From contig NZ_JAUIRR010000001.1 of assembly GCF_030577135.1 (NCBI RefSeq), forward strand, positions 310,001-374,000: DNA of 64,000 nt, in the 5' to 3' direction. The notes beneath the pieces were generated by a model. It had not been told where the DNA came from. It was given only the letters and a program-made list of their open reading frames with translations, and ran no database searches. Shown here piece after piece: positions 51,596 through 59,897 of this stretch (its first letter is position 1; each line of letters begins with the position of its first letter). The stretch comes from Sulfurimonas sp. hsl 1-7 (GTDB lineage: Bacteria; Campylobacterota; Campylobacteria; Campylobacterales; Sulfurimonadaceae). Made by a program: the position numbers and the translations under genes.

Positions 51596-53093
51596 AATAA
51601 AAACGATTTTGTTCTTGTTATTAATCAGTTTAGTGCCTTATACGGTGACGATGTTTTTCTTTGGTTCATCTCTACAACAAGAGCAATTCAAAAGTATTAC
51701 CAAAGAGCTTGAAACACAGTTAAATATGACGATTGATCGAATAGATCAGCACATAAAAAATATTCAAGACGATCTCTCTTTTATTGCTAAATCTGAAATA
51801 ATGACTGATATATTTACCGAAGACCTCGATCGCAGAATTAGCCGCCTCTTACAAAATAAAAAGCAGGATCTACACCTCGTGGGAGACCTCTACATTGTAA
51901 ATCTCTCAGGAACTATTGTAGCGTGTAGCGATTTTGCCCAGATAGGAGAGCAGTTTCACGATACGCCTATATACCATATTGATGTCCATTCCCCTTTTGA
52001 TCACTCTAAAATTGCCGTACTCTATTTAGAATATGAACTGAGCAATTTGCAAACCTATTTTAACAATACTGCTTCACGTCAGTATTTCATCGTTAATGGT
52101 GAGGGAAGTACCCTTTTTAGACCGTATAAGTTTGATGAAGAGATTGCTGTAAAAAAAGCATTGACAACGCTTCCTTCAATTACTATAGTATTGGAAGAGG
52201 ATAAAAACGAAGCCTATAGTATTATAGAGAAATATCGTTTCATATTTTTTATTACTCTGGCAGTGGGCGGCTTGATGATCGTATTGTTTGCTCTTTATTT
52301 TGCGAACTCCCTCATCAGACCGTTAAGCCGTTTATCTAAAACTGCCCGCGATATCACGTTTACTCAGGATTATACGAAGCAGGTTGTTGTTAAAAGCAGC
52401 GATGAGATAGGGCAAATGGGTGCGTCTTTTAATACGATGATCTCCAGTATGAAAGAGGCGATGGATGAGATCAAAGCGCTTAACAAAGAGATAGAAGATA
52501 CGCAACGTGAAGTAGTTTTTACCATGGGTGCTATCGGTGAGAGCCGCTCAAAAGAAACGGGTAATCATGTAAAACGTGTTGCAGAATACTCCCGTATTTT
52601 GGCGTATCACTACGGACTAAGTGTAGATGAATCAGAGATGCTTAAACAAGCATCACCTATGCATGATATAGGTAAAGTTGCAATTCCGGATGCCATCTTG
52701 AACAAACCGGGTAAATTTACCGATGAAGAGTTTGAAAAAATGAAGGAACATGCACGACTAGGATACGATATGCTTAACAGTTCCAATAGACCGCTTCTAA
52801 AAGCTGCAGCCATCGTTGCACATGAACATCATGAAAAGTGGAACGGCAAAGGTTATCCGCGAGGCTTGCAAGGTGAAGAGATCCATATATATGGACGTAT
52901 TACCGCTCTAGCGGATGTATTTGATGCCCTGGGGAGTGATCGTGTTTATAAACAAGCATGGCCTGATGAAAAAATCTTTACATTGATTGAAAAAGAACGC
53001 GGTGAACATTTTGATCCGGAGCTGGTCGATATCTTTTTTGAATATCTGGACGAGTTTCTAGCAGTTCGTGAAAAACTAAAAGATACTTTTTAA
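51585..53093 (+). CDS. Membrane HD-GYP protein (putative c-di-GMP phosphodiesterase)
   Basis: The 502-residue protein has helix 1 (about 7-28), a periplasmic sensor domain (about 30-210), helix 2 (about 217-240), HAMP (about 240-295) and an HD-GYP domain: HDIGKVAIPDAILNKPG with His360-Asp361, HARLGYDML, AHEHHEKWNGKGYPRGL with GYP at 423-425, and RITALADVFDAL. All catalytic residues appear intact, so it should hydrolyse cyclic di-GMP. With the PBP and porin genes overlapping just upstream it looks like a periplasmic ligand sensor acting on c-di-GMP. Confidence 0.9.
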   Translation: MSIRIKTILFLLLISLVPYTVTMFFFGSSLQQEQFKSITKELETQLNMTIDRIDQHIKNIQDDLSFIAKSEIMTDIFTEDLDRRISRLLQNKKQDLHLVGDLYIVNLSGTIVACSDFAQIGEQFHDTPIYHIDVHSPFDHSKIAVLYLEYELSNLQTYFNNTASRQYFIVNGEGSTLFRPYKFDEEIAVKKALTTLPSITIVLEEDKNEAYSIIEKYRFIFFITLAVGGLMIVLFALYFANSLIRPLSRLSKTARDITFTQDYTKQVVVKSSDEIGQMGASFNTMISSMKEAMDEIKALNKEIEDTQREVVFTMGAIGESRSKETGNHVKRVAEYSRILAYHYGLSVDESEMLKQASPMHDIGKVAIPDAILNKPGKFTDEEFEKMKEHARLGYDMLNSSNRPLLKAAAIVAHEHHEKWNGKGYPRGLQGEEIHIYGRITALADVFDALGSDRVYKQAWPDEKIFTLIEKERGEHFDPELVDIFFEYLDEFLAVREKLKDTF

Positions 53094-54256
53094 GAGTTAC
53101 GCAGTTTCCATATTACTATCATAAATGAAAATAGTGCAAAAAGGGCACCTGCGTAAAAGGTAAAAGAGGAGTTGAAGCTTTGCCAGAGCCATCCTGCAAA
53201 TATGCTTGAAAGCAGCATAGAGAGACCGCTAAAAAGGTTAAAAAATCCAAAAGCACTTCCCCGTTTCTCTTTTGGAGCTGTATCTGCAACCATAGCCGTG
53301 AGTATGCCTTGAGAAAACCCCATGTGAATTCCCCACAAAAAAGCTCCCAAAAGGATAACTGCATAGGATGAGGCAGTTGCTAAGATTAGATCGGAGATCA
53401 TAAGAAATATAAGCCCTAATGAGAGCATATGTTTGCGTTGCAGTCTGTCACTAAGTACTCCTGCAGGGTATGCGCTAAAGACATATGCAATAGACATTAC
53501 AACCATCACGAGAGGTACAAGCTCTATTTTAAAACCAGCTTCTTGTGCTTTTAAAATTAAAAATGCTTCACTAAAACGTGCAAGCATGAAAAGGGAACCG
53601 ATAGAGACTACTACCCAAAATGAAGAGGGGAAAGAGCTCATAATGGAGAGTGAAAATATCTTTTTTTGTTTTATTGCTTTTTTGACATGTGTGGGTTCTT
53701 GGATCTTAAAAAAGATAATATACATTGTAATGAGTGCAGGGATAAAGGCAAACCATAAAGCAACGCGGATATCATCCAACAGAAATAGTAGTGCAACTGC
53801 AGCAAGAGGACCGATAACAGCGCCTATTGTATCCATAGACTGGCGTAGTCCGTAACTAGCTCCCGTTATATCCTTTGGGGTTACATCTGCTATGAGTGCA
53901 TCTCTGGGAGCATCTCGTACCCCTTTACCGATTCGATCGGCAAATCGTGCAAAAAATACAGTCTCCATATGTTGTGCAAGAGGGAATAAAGGTTTAGAAA
54001 ATGTAGAAAGACCATATCCTATGAGTAAAAGAACTTTTCTTTTTCCTATGGCATCACTTATTGTTCCGGAAAATACTTTTATTATCAAAGCAGTAGCTTC
54101 GGCAACCCCTTCAATAATACCGACCTCTAACATACTTGTATGTAATACATTGACCAATAAAAGAGGTAAAAGACTATGCACAAGTTCTGAGGAAAAGTCC
54201 ATAAACAATGAAACAAAGCCAAGCATAAATACTGTTGTCGGGATATTGTTTTTCAT
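53090..54256 (-). CDS. MFS transporter
   Basis: A 388-residue, 12-helix major facilitator protein. The loop between helices 2 and 3 has GTISDAIGKRKVLLLIGYG, and helix 4-5 carries FARFADRIGKGVRDAPRDALIADV, a pattern of the group often annotated as drug or unknown-substrate MFS permeases. The loop in the second half reads GVLSDRLQRKHML. The substrate is not known. Its tail overlaps the tail of the HD-GYP gene by 4 bases. There is no clear ribosome binding site before the ATG. Confidence 0.85.
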   Translation of the reverse strand: MKNNIPTTVFMLGFVSLFMDFSSELVHSLLPLLLVNVLHTSMLEVGIIEGVAEATALIIKVFSGTISDAIGKRKVLLLIGYGLSTFSKPLFPLAQHMETVFFARFADRIGKGVRDAPRDALIADVTPKDITGASYGLRQSMDTIGAVIGPLAAVALLFLLDDIRVALWFAFIPALITMYIIFFKIQEPTHVKKAIKQKKIFSLSIMSSFPSSFWVVVSIGSLFMLARFSEAFLILKAQEAGFKIELVPLVMVVMSIAYVFSAYPAGVLSDRLQRKHMLSLGLIFLMISDLILATASSYAVILLGAFLWGIHMGFSQGILTAMVADTAPKEKRGSAFGFFNLFSGLSMLLSSIFAGWLWQSFNSSFTFYAGALFALFSFMIVIWKLRNS

Positions 54257-54423
54257 TTTTATCTAGCCTATAAATTATTATTGAGTTATATATAGCTTAT
54301 ATATTATATCTTTTTCTACATTGAGCTGTGAGATAAAGTATCAGTATAAAAATCCACAGTGTCAGGAGTAATCGATTCTTATTGTTGTATAATGAAGAAT
54401 TACGTAAAAAAGAGGAGTAGAGT

Positions 54424-55011
54424 ATGCTAAGGTTAAATCTTGTTCATAAACTATTATTTGCTATTTTAATTCCTATTTTACTCTCATCATGTTCTTACAC
54501 ATATGGGCAACCACCCGAGACGTCAGACCCGTGGAAACTAATAAGAAATGCTCGTGTATGGATTAACGAGGGTCGACCAAGAGGTGCTTTACCTAGTATT
54601 AACAAGGCATTGGAAGAAACTGAAAAACTAGATAAAAAAAGTAAACATTATCAACATACAAAGGCAGCTGTTTATAATGAGATGGGAAGAGTTTTTATCA
54701 TGCTTAATGATATGAATAGTGCTGAACAATATCTAAAAAATGCAAATAAACTCAGTCTTCAAGTAGGGTATAGAGCTCTGCAACTTGATATAAATTATAA
54801 TTTATCAACATTATATGAGATGAAACATGATGAAAGAACAGCTTGCAACTATCTTGCTAAAGTAGTTGATTTATATAAAGATTTATATGAAAAACCGGCT
54901 GACTATCCAGATGGATATGGTGTAATAGGAACAAAAGAGTTCCTAGAAGGTTTTGCACGTCCAAGAATAAATGCTAAAAGTAAAAAAATGAATTGCAGCT
55001 TGAAGATTTAG
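54424..55011 (+). CDS. TPR-like lipoprotein
   Basis: The 195-residue protein has a lipoprotein signal with lipobox ILLSSC (Cys23) and then two to three helical repeats of TPR type: RNARVWINEGRPRGALPSIN, AAVYNEMGRVFIMLNDMNSAEQYLKNAN and DINYNLSTLYEMKHDERTACNYL. It ends in a short basic tail. GAGGAG lies before the ATG. The gene begins an AT-rich patch of accessory appearance. TPR lipoproteins serve as envelope scaffolds; a specific role cannot be given. Confidence 0.72.
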   Translation: MLRLNLVHKLLFAILIPILLSSCSYTYGQPPETSDPWKLIRNARVWINEGRPRGALPSINKALEETEKLDKKSKHYQHTKAAVYNEMGRVFIMLNDMNSAEQYLKNANKLSLQVGYRALQLDINYNLSTLYEMKHDERTACNYLAKVVDLYKDLYEKPADYPDGYGVIGTKEFLEGFARPRINAKSKKMNCSLKI

Positions 55012-55022
55012 AAAATATCTAA

Positions 55023-55145
55023 TTTGTCTGCATAGTACGAAATAAAGCTCTTTCTATCAATCAACTTTCCCAAAAATTAGGAGTAAAGCGAAGTTTAGTG
55101 TCCGGTTTTGTGACCATTTATGTTCCAAAATCCACAATAAAATGA
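55023..55145 (+). pseudogene. Helix-turn-helix gene remnant
   Basis: Between two genes the frame from 55023 to the TGA at 55143-55145 reads as 40 codons including ALSINQLSQKLGVKRSLVSG, a good helix-turn-helix pattern, but there is no start codon and no continuation. A stop lies just upstream in frame. It looks like a decayed fragment of a DNA-binding protein. The rest of the 210-base gap holds a possible promoter near 55180-55200. Confidence 0.45.
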
Positions 55146-55221
55146 ACTTCATGATAGTATTGATATGGATAGTAAAGATACAGTATACTTTAATTTTAAT
55201 TTAGTATGAAAGACAGGATAG

Positions 55222-56340
55222 ATGAAAAAGATTTTATTAGTTTTATTGTTTGTGGTTTTGGTGTTTGCTGGTGATCAGTGGCCTTTTATTCATCCGATTG
55301 GGAAGACACCTAGTGCAGTATTAATGCCAAATGGAAAGGGATTTTATACGTATCAAGATGGCAAAGTCACAAAATGGCAACTTAATCCCATCCAACCTAT
55401 AGAGTCCTTTAGGATTCAAAAAAAAGATAGAAGAGGCACTGGATTTTTACGAGAAAATATATTCATTACCAAAGATAATAAACGGTTGATTTTTAAGTCG
55501 AGAGAGGTAATACAGTTATGGGATTTAGAAAACAAACAATTAATTAAACAGCTTAAGCCTAATCCTATTTATTGGTTAGCTACTTATTCAGATTACGGAT
55601 TTATCCTACTGGATTATGATAGTAACTTGCAACTATTGGACGATAAATCTTTTCAAGTACTAAAGCAAACTAGCATACCTAGAAATAAAGATTATCAAAA
55701 GGTTGCTGATTATAGATATTATCCTCATAATATGATTGTTGGGCAAAATATCTTACATATAAATTATGCTATTGAATCATATTATATTGATCTCAAAACA
55801 TTGAAAACAATAGAATCTTCAGAAACAAATTCCGAAGATAGAATATGGCTTGAGAACGCAATAAATCGAAATAGAAAATCTATACTTGCTGATTTAAGAA
55901 ATAATATTACTACACAATTAAGTATACCTCCAAATCGAATAACATATTTTCAAAAATATAAGGATAACTTCAATCCTAGCATATGGGAGAATTTTATGAA
56001 ATTTACATGGAAATGGGGTACTTTTTACTCTACATTATCAGCATGTCAGATTGATTCATCAAGTTTTATTACTTTATATAAAGTAACTGATCATGTTTCA
56101 TATACGCTTGAATATACTAAAACATCTTTAAATAATGTTGTAGAAACTTCTAGATATAAAATTTGGCAATATGGTGATTCTTGGTATGTGGAAGATGAAA
56201 ATCATTTTTTTAATGCATCAGAAGATATCAAAAAATATTTGTATCAAGAAGACTCAAAAGGTCATAGAACTGTAATAGATAATGAGATATTTGATCGTTA
56301 TAAAAAAAATTATAAAAAAACACTAAAGATAAAGGAATAA
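55222..56340 (+). CDS. Exported protein of unknown function, beta-propeller-like N-terminal half
   Basis: A 372-residue protein with a signal peptide (1-17, LVFAGDQ). Residues 20-190 contain repeating strands with a WD40- or YVTN-like feel (GFYTYQDGKVTKWQL, KSREVIQLWDLENKQLIKQL, GFILLDYDSNLQLLDDKS), then a Lys/Asn-rich C-terminal part with one Cys. I do not recognise a family. Codons are more AT-rich than in the neighbouring housekeeping genes, which fits an acquired gene. It has AGGATAG before the ATG. A partial relation to quinoprotein-like propellers is possible. Confidence 0.6.
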   Translation: MKKILLVLLFVVLVFAGDQWPFIHPIGKTPSAVLMPNGKGFYTYQDGKVTKWQLNPIQPIESFRIQKKDRRGTGFLRENIFITKDNKRLIFKSREVIQLWDLENKQLIKQLKPNPIYWLATYSDYGFILLDYDSNLQLLDDKSFQVLKQTSIPRNKDYQKVADYRYYPHNMIVGQNILHINYAIESYYIDLKTLKTIESSETNSEDRIWLENAINRNRKSILADLRNNITTQLSIPPNRITYFQKYKDNFNPSIWENFMKFTWKWGTFYSTLSACQIDSSSFITLYKVTDHVSYTLEYTKTSLNNVVETSRYKIWQYGDSWYVEDENHFFNASEDIKKYLYQEDSKGHRTVIDNEIFDRYKKNYKKTLKIKE

Positions 56341-56681
56341 CATGGCTCTTTGGAATGTATTACTAGACACCATTTAATTCTACAATCTCTTACATTTGGA
56401 ACACCGTTAGCATTTATTATGCTTTCCGTGTTCCAAAAAATATTCAAAAAGTTAAAAGTTTAAATTTTCTCGAATTTTAAGACTTTTTTGAACACTATAT
56501 AAATAAGATAACTATCTGATTAAGTACACTTTTGGAGAGAATCAAAATATTATCTTCAAACCTACAGGGTAATTGTCTTTTGTAGCATCTTCAAACAATT
56601 TCATAAAAATTTATAGATGTTAGATTTTCTTGTCCAAAAATGTGTAAAATACACATAATTTATAAAAGTTTAGGAAATCTT
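56341..56681. other. 341-bp gap with hairpin and no supported gene
   Basis: No gene is supported. An 11-codon frame starting ATG GCT CTT at 56342 stops at once. The 43-nt hairpin at 56395-56437 is the only structure seen. The rest is AT-rich and leads to the YhcH-family gene with TAGGAAA before its ATG. Confidence 0.55.
56395..56437. repeat. Long imperfect inverted repeat (hairpin)
   Basis: TTTGGAACAC (56395-56404) pairs perfectly with GTGTTCCAAA (56428-56437), and inside it AGCAT (56409-56413) pairs with ATGCT (56419-56423) around TTATT. It lies 55 bases after a stop codon. No T-run follows on either strand, so it is not a clear terminator; it may be a remnant of a small mobile element. Confidence 0.5.
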
Positions 56682-57182
56682 ATGGCAATTATTGGAAATT
56701 TATATAAGGTGGAGTCTCTCTTTAAAGAGAAAAAATTTGCTGTAGTATTTGATTATTTTAAACAAGTATTGGACCCTGATAATAAAATACATAAAAGGCT
56801 TAAAGCTCTTTCAAGCGGTTCGTGTGAAAAATATATGTTAAATGATGATATATTTGTACTTGAACAGGTTTTTTATACAAAAAATCGATCTGAATGTTTT
56901 ATAGAATCACATAAAAAATATGTTGACTTTCAACTGATTGTATCTGGTGCAGAACAGATGGAATATATAGATATTGATAAAGTTGCTGTTGATCAAGAGT
57001 ATGATGAAGCTACAGATTTTATCACCTATAAAATAGTTGATAACACTTCAAAGTTTCTCCTTGAGAGTGGAGACTTGGCTGTATACTTTCCTGATGACGG
57101 TCATGTAGGCTTGGCAATGTATGAAAAGCCTCTATTAGTTCATAAAGCAGTTATTAAAGTACCGGTTACACTTTTTGATTAA
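56682..57182 (+). CDS. YhcH/YjgK/YiaL family protein (DUF386)
   Basis: About 166 residues with the EbgC/YhcH beta-sandwich pattern: MAIIGNLYKVESLF, LEQVFYTKNRSECFIESHKKYVDFQ-type HKKYVDFQLIVSGAEQMEY near 85-103, and AVYFPDDGHVGLAMYEKPLLVHKAVIKV at the end. The His and Glu residues of the metal site (HKKYVD, FPDDGH, HKAVIKV) are present. Members act on or bind sugars such as N-glycolylneuraminate or beta-galactosides in complexes. A frame 14 codons longer exists, but the ATG at 56682 follows TAGGAAA. A ComB-like gene follows after 21 bases. Confidence 0.8.
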   Translation: MAIIGNLYKVESLFKEKKFAVVFDYFKQVLDPDNKIHKRLKALSSGSCEKYMLNDDIFVLEQVFYTKNRSECFIESHKKYVDFQLIVSGAEQMEYIDIDKVAVDQEYDEATDFITYKIVDNTSKFLLESGDLAVYFPDDGHVGLAMYEKPLLVHKAVIKVPVTLFD

Positions 57183-57203
57183 AATTGATTTTAGGAGAAA
57201 CCT

Positions 57204-57833
57204 ATAAAAGTAAATATAATAATAGATGTATTGCGTGCCTTTACAGTTGCACATTTAGCTATGATGCAAGGTGTAGAACGGATTTATCTTGTCAGTTCTA
57301 TCGATGAGGCTTTTGATTTTAAAACAAAACATCCGGAATATCTTCTGGCAGGGGAAAAAGATGGACTTGCAATAGAGGGGTTTGATCTTGATAACTCTCC
57401 GGCAGCACTTTTGTCACATGATCTAAATGGAAAAACATTGGTACAAAAGACAAGTAATGGTACAAAAGCAACATTGGAAAATCTTGATGCCGATAAAATC
57501 TTTGTTACAGGATTTAGTAACAGCCGTCAGTTGGTCAATTATCTACATACTTTAGCCATTCAAACATTACAGGTTATCCCTTCTCGCTTGAAAGATGATG
57601 ATTTTGCAGTGAAAGACTATATTCAGGCACTCTATGATCAAAAAGAGACTTCACAATTAGATATTATTGGGCGAATTGTTCATAGTGATGTGGCGGAAAA
57701 GTTTTTTACAGACAGCCGTTTTAATCCAAAAGACGTTATCTATGCTACTAGTGAGATCAAATGTGACTTTGTGATGGAAGTGAAAAATATCGGTACAAAT
57801 AACGTTTATATAGAGAAGTGCTTTATAGAATAA
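57204..57833 (+). CDS. ComB-like 2-phosphosulfolactate phosphatase family protein, likely AUA start
   Basis: The protein matches the ComB family: DVLRAFTVAHLAMMQG near the start, LLAGEKDGLAIEGFDLDNSP near 44-63 and VQKTSNGTKATLE near 75-87. Family members dephosphorylate 2-phosphosulfolactate in coenzyme M synthesis, but bacterial relatives without that pathway are common and their substrate is unknown. The first ordinary start codon is TTG at 57231, which would cut off the conserved Asp of DVLRA. AGGAG (57193-57197) lies six bases before ATA at 57204, and a TAG stop at 57192 closes the frame upstream. AUA initiation, or loss of the ATG by mutation, is therefore likely. From 57204 it has 209 codons. 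Confidence 0.65.
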   Translation: MKVNIIIDVLRAFTVAHLAMMQGVERIYLVSSIDEAFDFKTKHPEYLLAGEKDGLAIEGFDLDNSPAALLSHDLNGKTLVQKTSNGTKATLENLDADKIFVTGFSNSRQLVNYLHTLAIQTLQVIPSRLKDDDFAVKDYIQALYDQKETSQLDIIGRIVHSDVAEKFFTDSRFNPKDVIYATSEIKCDFVMEVKNIGTNNVYIEKCFIE

Positions 57834-57842
57834 ACTATGAAG

Positions 57843-58898
57843 TTAAACATAACTCATCAATAACTGCAACATCCCTTTAATAGCTGAAATAGAAGCTGTT
57901 TCATTTGCCGTATGGTAGTCTGTTGTAGGTATTTGTAACGTAGTACCGTTGATCTCACCGTTCGTTGCAGCAGCAATACGTCCTAGTTCTGTTCGTCCTA
58001 GAGGATAAGGTTGTTCCCGTACCTTGTTTTGTTCTTCGATATATTCATCTTTAAAACTATATGTTAAGCCAAGAGTTTTACAACGCTCTACAAGTTCATT
58101 GGTCATCTCTTTAGAGAACTCACCATTGGCATCTTTATGACGTAATGTAATCTGCTGAGCATCAGCATCTTCACGTGTTGTATATGGGCTTGTATCGAGC
58201 ACTACCAAGCGCTGTGTACTGATCTGTTGACGCTGAAACCACGATAGTGTAAAACGCCAACTACGACCGCACTCCTCTTGGGCACTAAAAAGTGCCGTTC
58301 CCTGAAAACCTTTTCGATACATATAGATAATTAAAGCTGCACTCACCACATTATCAAGCTGACAGGAGATGAGATCATTATCTATAACCAATCTATCAAG
58401 GAAAGCGATAGGAGTACCAGGTTCCAAATATGCAAGCCCATCTACTTCAAATATAAGGTTTTTTCGACGTGGACAGATATATGAGTTGGTAATGGTTCCC
58501 TGACCGATATATGTACCGACATAAGGAAGATGTGCTTGAACACGTTGTCCCTGGAAACGGTTTTCGATCTGGCTAACCATATAGCTTGAAACTGATTCAA
58601 GCATATTCTCACCCTGGTTTGCGGTGATAAAAGCGGCATATTCAAATTCATTTGGACCTGTACACAATAGACCGTGGCGATCAATATGTGCAGAGAGATA
58701 GAAATCGTCAGGACGAGTTCCTTGTGCTACAAGTACACCGTGAAACGACTCCACCTTAATGCCAACCTCCTCGAGTTCACGCCGTAAAATTCTAAAAAAA
58801 CTATGTTCATGACCAACGACAGATGGTTCACGTATAAGATGTTTAAGAATGTCGAAAAACTCATGAAGCATAGCTTCTTCGTTGATGTCGTGCAGCAT
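57843..58898 (-). CDS. M42-like zinc aminopeptidase
   Basis: The 351-residue protein resembles the M42 glutamyl aminopeptidase/endoglucanase-like group: LSAHIDRHG near 68-76 (metal His71, Asp73), a beta-barrel insertion with GTYIGQGTITN, the metal Asp in LISCQLDNVVSAA, the catalytic pair in FSAQEECGRS, LDTSPY and the late metal His in TDYHTANE. Metal ligands appear complete, so activity is expected. There is no signal peptide. AGGAGC lies 8 bases before the ATG. The peptide substrate is unknown. Confidence 0.82.
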   Translation of the reverse strand: MLHDINEEAMLHEFFDILKHLIREPSVVGHEHSFFRILRRELEEVGIKVESFHGVLVAQGTRPDDFYLSAHIDRHGLLCTGPNEFEYAAFITANQGENMLESVSSYMVSQIENRFQGQRVQAHLPYVGTYIGQGTITNSYICPRRKNLIFEVDGLAYLEPGTPIAFLDRLVIDNDLISCQLDNVVSAALIIYMYRKGFQGTALFSAQEECGRSWRFTLSWFQRQQISTQRLVVLDTSPYTTREDADAQQITLRHKDANGEFSKEMTNELVERCKTLGLTYSFKDEYIEEQNKVREQPYPLGRTELGRIAAATNGEINGTTLQIPTTDYHTANETASISAIKGMLQLLMSYV

Positions 58899-58926
58899 AA
58901 TTATCGCTCCTAGTCTAATATAGCAG

Positions 58927-59283
58927 TTAACAAGAAAGGATGTTTATAGTATCCTCTTTTTTTGGCACTAGGCATAAAAATTCATAATCCTCTTCGCCAA
59001 GCGTTTCATACATATGGGCAACACCTGCTGGAATATAAAGAATATCTCCTGCTTTTGCCTCAAAAATCTCATCTCCTACCGTTACTTTTGCTTTGCCTTT
59101 TAAAACATACTGTTCATGCTCAACACTGTTTGTATGAAGTGGCATATGGCCGTGTGCTTTTATACAAAATTGTCTCATAGCAAAATTGGAAGCTTCTTCA
59201 GGAGATAAAAGCATTTTCATAGATACCCCTTCACCCGCTTGTTGATCGACAGACTTTACATCTTCAATAGATTTTTTTATCAT
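58927..59283 (-). CDS. Cupin-domain protein
   Basis: A 118-residue single cupin with motif 1 KAHGHMPLHTNSVEHEQYVLKG-type residues (His41, His46, His-Glu pair in EHEQYV) near 37-58 and motif 2 AGDILYIPAGVAHMYE near 77-92. The full set of His/Glu ligands suggests a bound metal. It lies upstream of the M42-like peptidase on the same strand with a 28-base gap, so they may be co-transcribed. The ligand is unknown. Confidence 0.82.
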   Translation of the reverse strand: MIKKSIEDVKSVDQQAGEGVSMKMLLSPEEASNFAMRQFCIKAHGHMPLHTNSVEHEQYVLKGKAKVTVGDEIFEAKAGDILYIPAGVAHMYETLGEEDYEFLCLVPKKEDTINILSC

Positions 59284-59522
59284 AGTTTGAACCTTGAAAA
59301 GAATTTTAATTTATTTATGAATTGTATACTATTTTGCTGAAGTTTCTAGATAAAATAATAATTAATATAAGATATTAGTAAAACAACGTTTCCGTATCTT
59401 CTTATCTTTGTACAAAAAGCAAATCAAAGAATTGTAGAAACTTCACATTTAGTAGTTGTTTTCAGTACAATTACACCAATAAATAAAAAGCTTTAAAAAT
59501 CTGTAAAATAGGAGGGATTAGA

Positions 59523-59897
59523 ATGCAAATAAGGGTCTATTACGAAGATACAGATACGGGTGGGATTGTATATCACTCAAACTATTTAAATTTTTGTGAA
59601 AGAGCCAGAAGTCAGGCTTTTTTTGACAAAGGTTTAATGCCGTATCTCGAAGATGGACATTTTGTCGCTCGAAAAATTATTGCAGACTATTTAAAAAGTG
59701 CAAAGCTAGGTGATGTTTTAGAGGTTAAAACAGAACTGACACAGATGAAAGCTGCTTCTTTTACACTTAAGCAAGCAGTGTATAAAGAGGATGAAAAGTT
59801 GTTTGAATTAGAGATACTCTTAGCACATATCTCTTTTGAAGGGGCACCTAAAAAGATCGATAAAAAGACGAAAGAGTTAATCCTCTCTCTCTTCTAA
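59523..59897 (+). CDS. YbgC-type acyl-CoA thioesterase
   Basis: The 124-residue protein is a hotdog-fold thioesterase of the 4-hydroxybenzoyl-CoA type: YYEDTDTGGIVYHSNYLNF with the catalytic Asp11, and AKLGDVLEVKTELTQM, ELEILLAHISFEG. YbgC proteins hydrolyse short-chain acyl-CoA or acyl-ACP and are encoded with Tol-Pal genes in many Proteobacteria; no tol genes are seen here. AGGAGGG lies 7 bases before the ATG. Its tail overlaps the convergent gene by 21 bases. Confidence 0.9.
   Translation: MQIRVYYEDTDTGGIVYHSNYLNFCERARSQAFFDKGLMPYLEDGHFVARKIIADYLKSAKLGDVLEVKTELTQMKAASFTLKQAVYKEDEKLFELEILLAHISFEGAPKKIDKKTKELILSLF

Noticed and set aside
53433-54266. Long plus-strand open frames (140 and 124 codons)
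   Set aside because: They run antisense to the clear MFS transporter gene and have biased, low-complexity products typical of shadow frames.
56342-56374. Eleven-codon frame starting ATG GCT CTT TGG after the unknown exported protein
   Set aside because: Too short to support as a gene; it could be a remnant but there is no second piece.
57231-57833. TTG at 57231 as the start of the ComB-like gene
   Set aside because: It would delete the conserved strand and Asp that are encoded just upstream in the same frame, and it has no ribosome binding site at the right distance.
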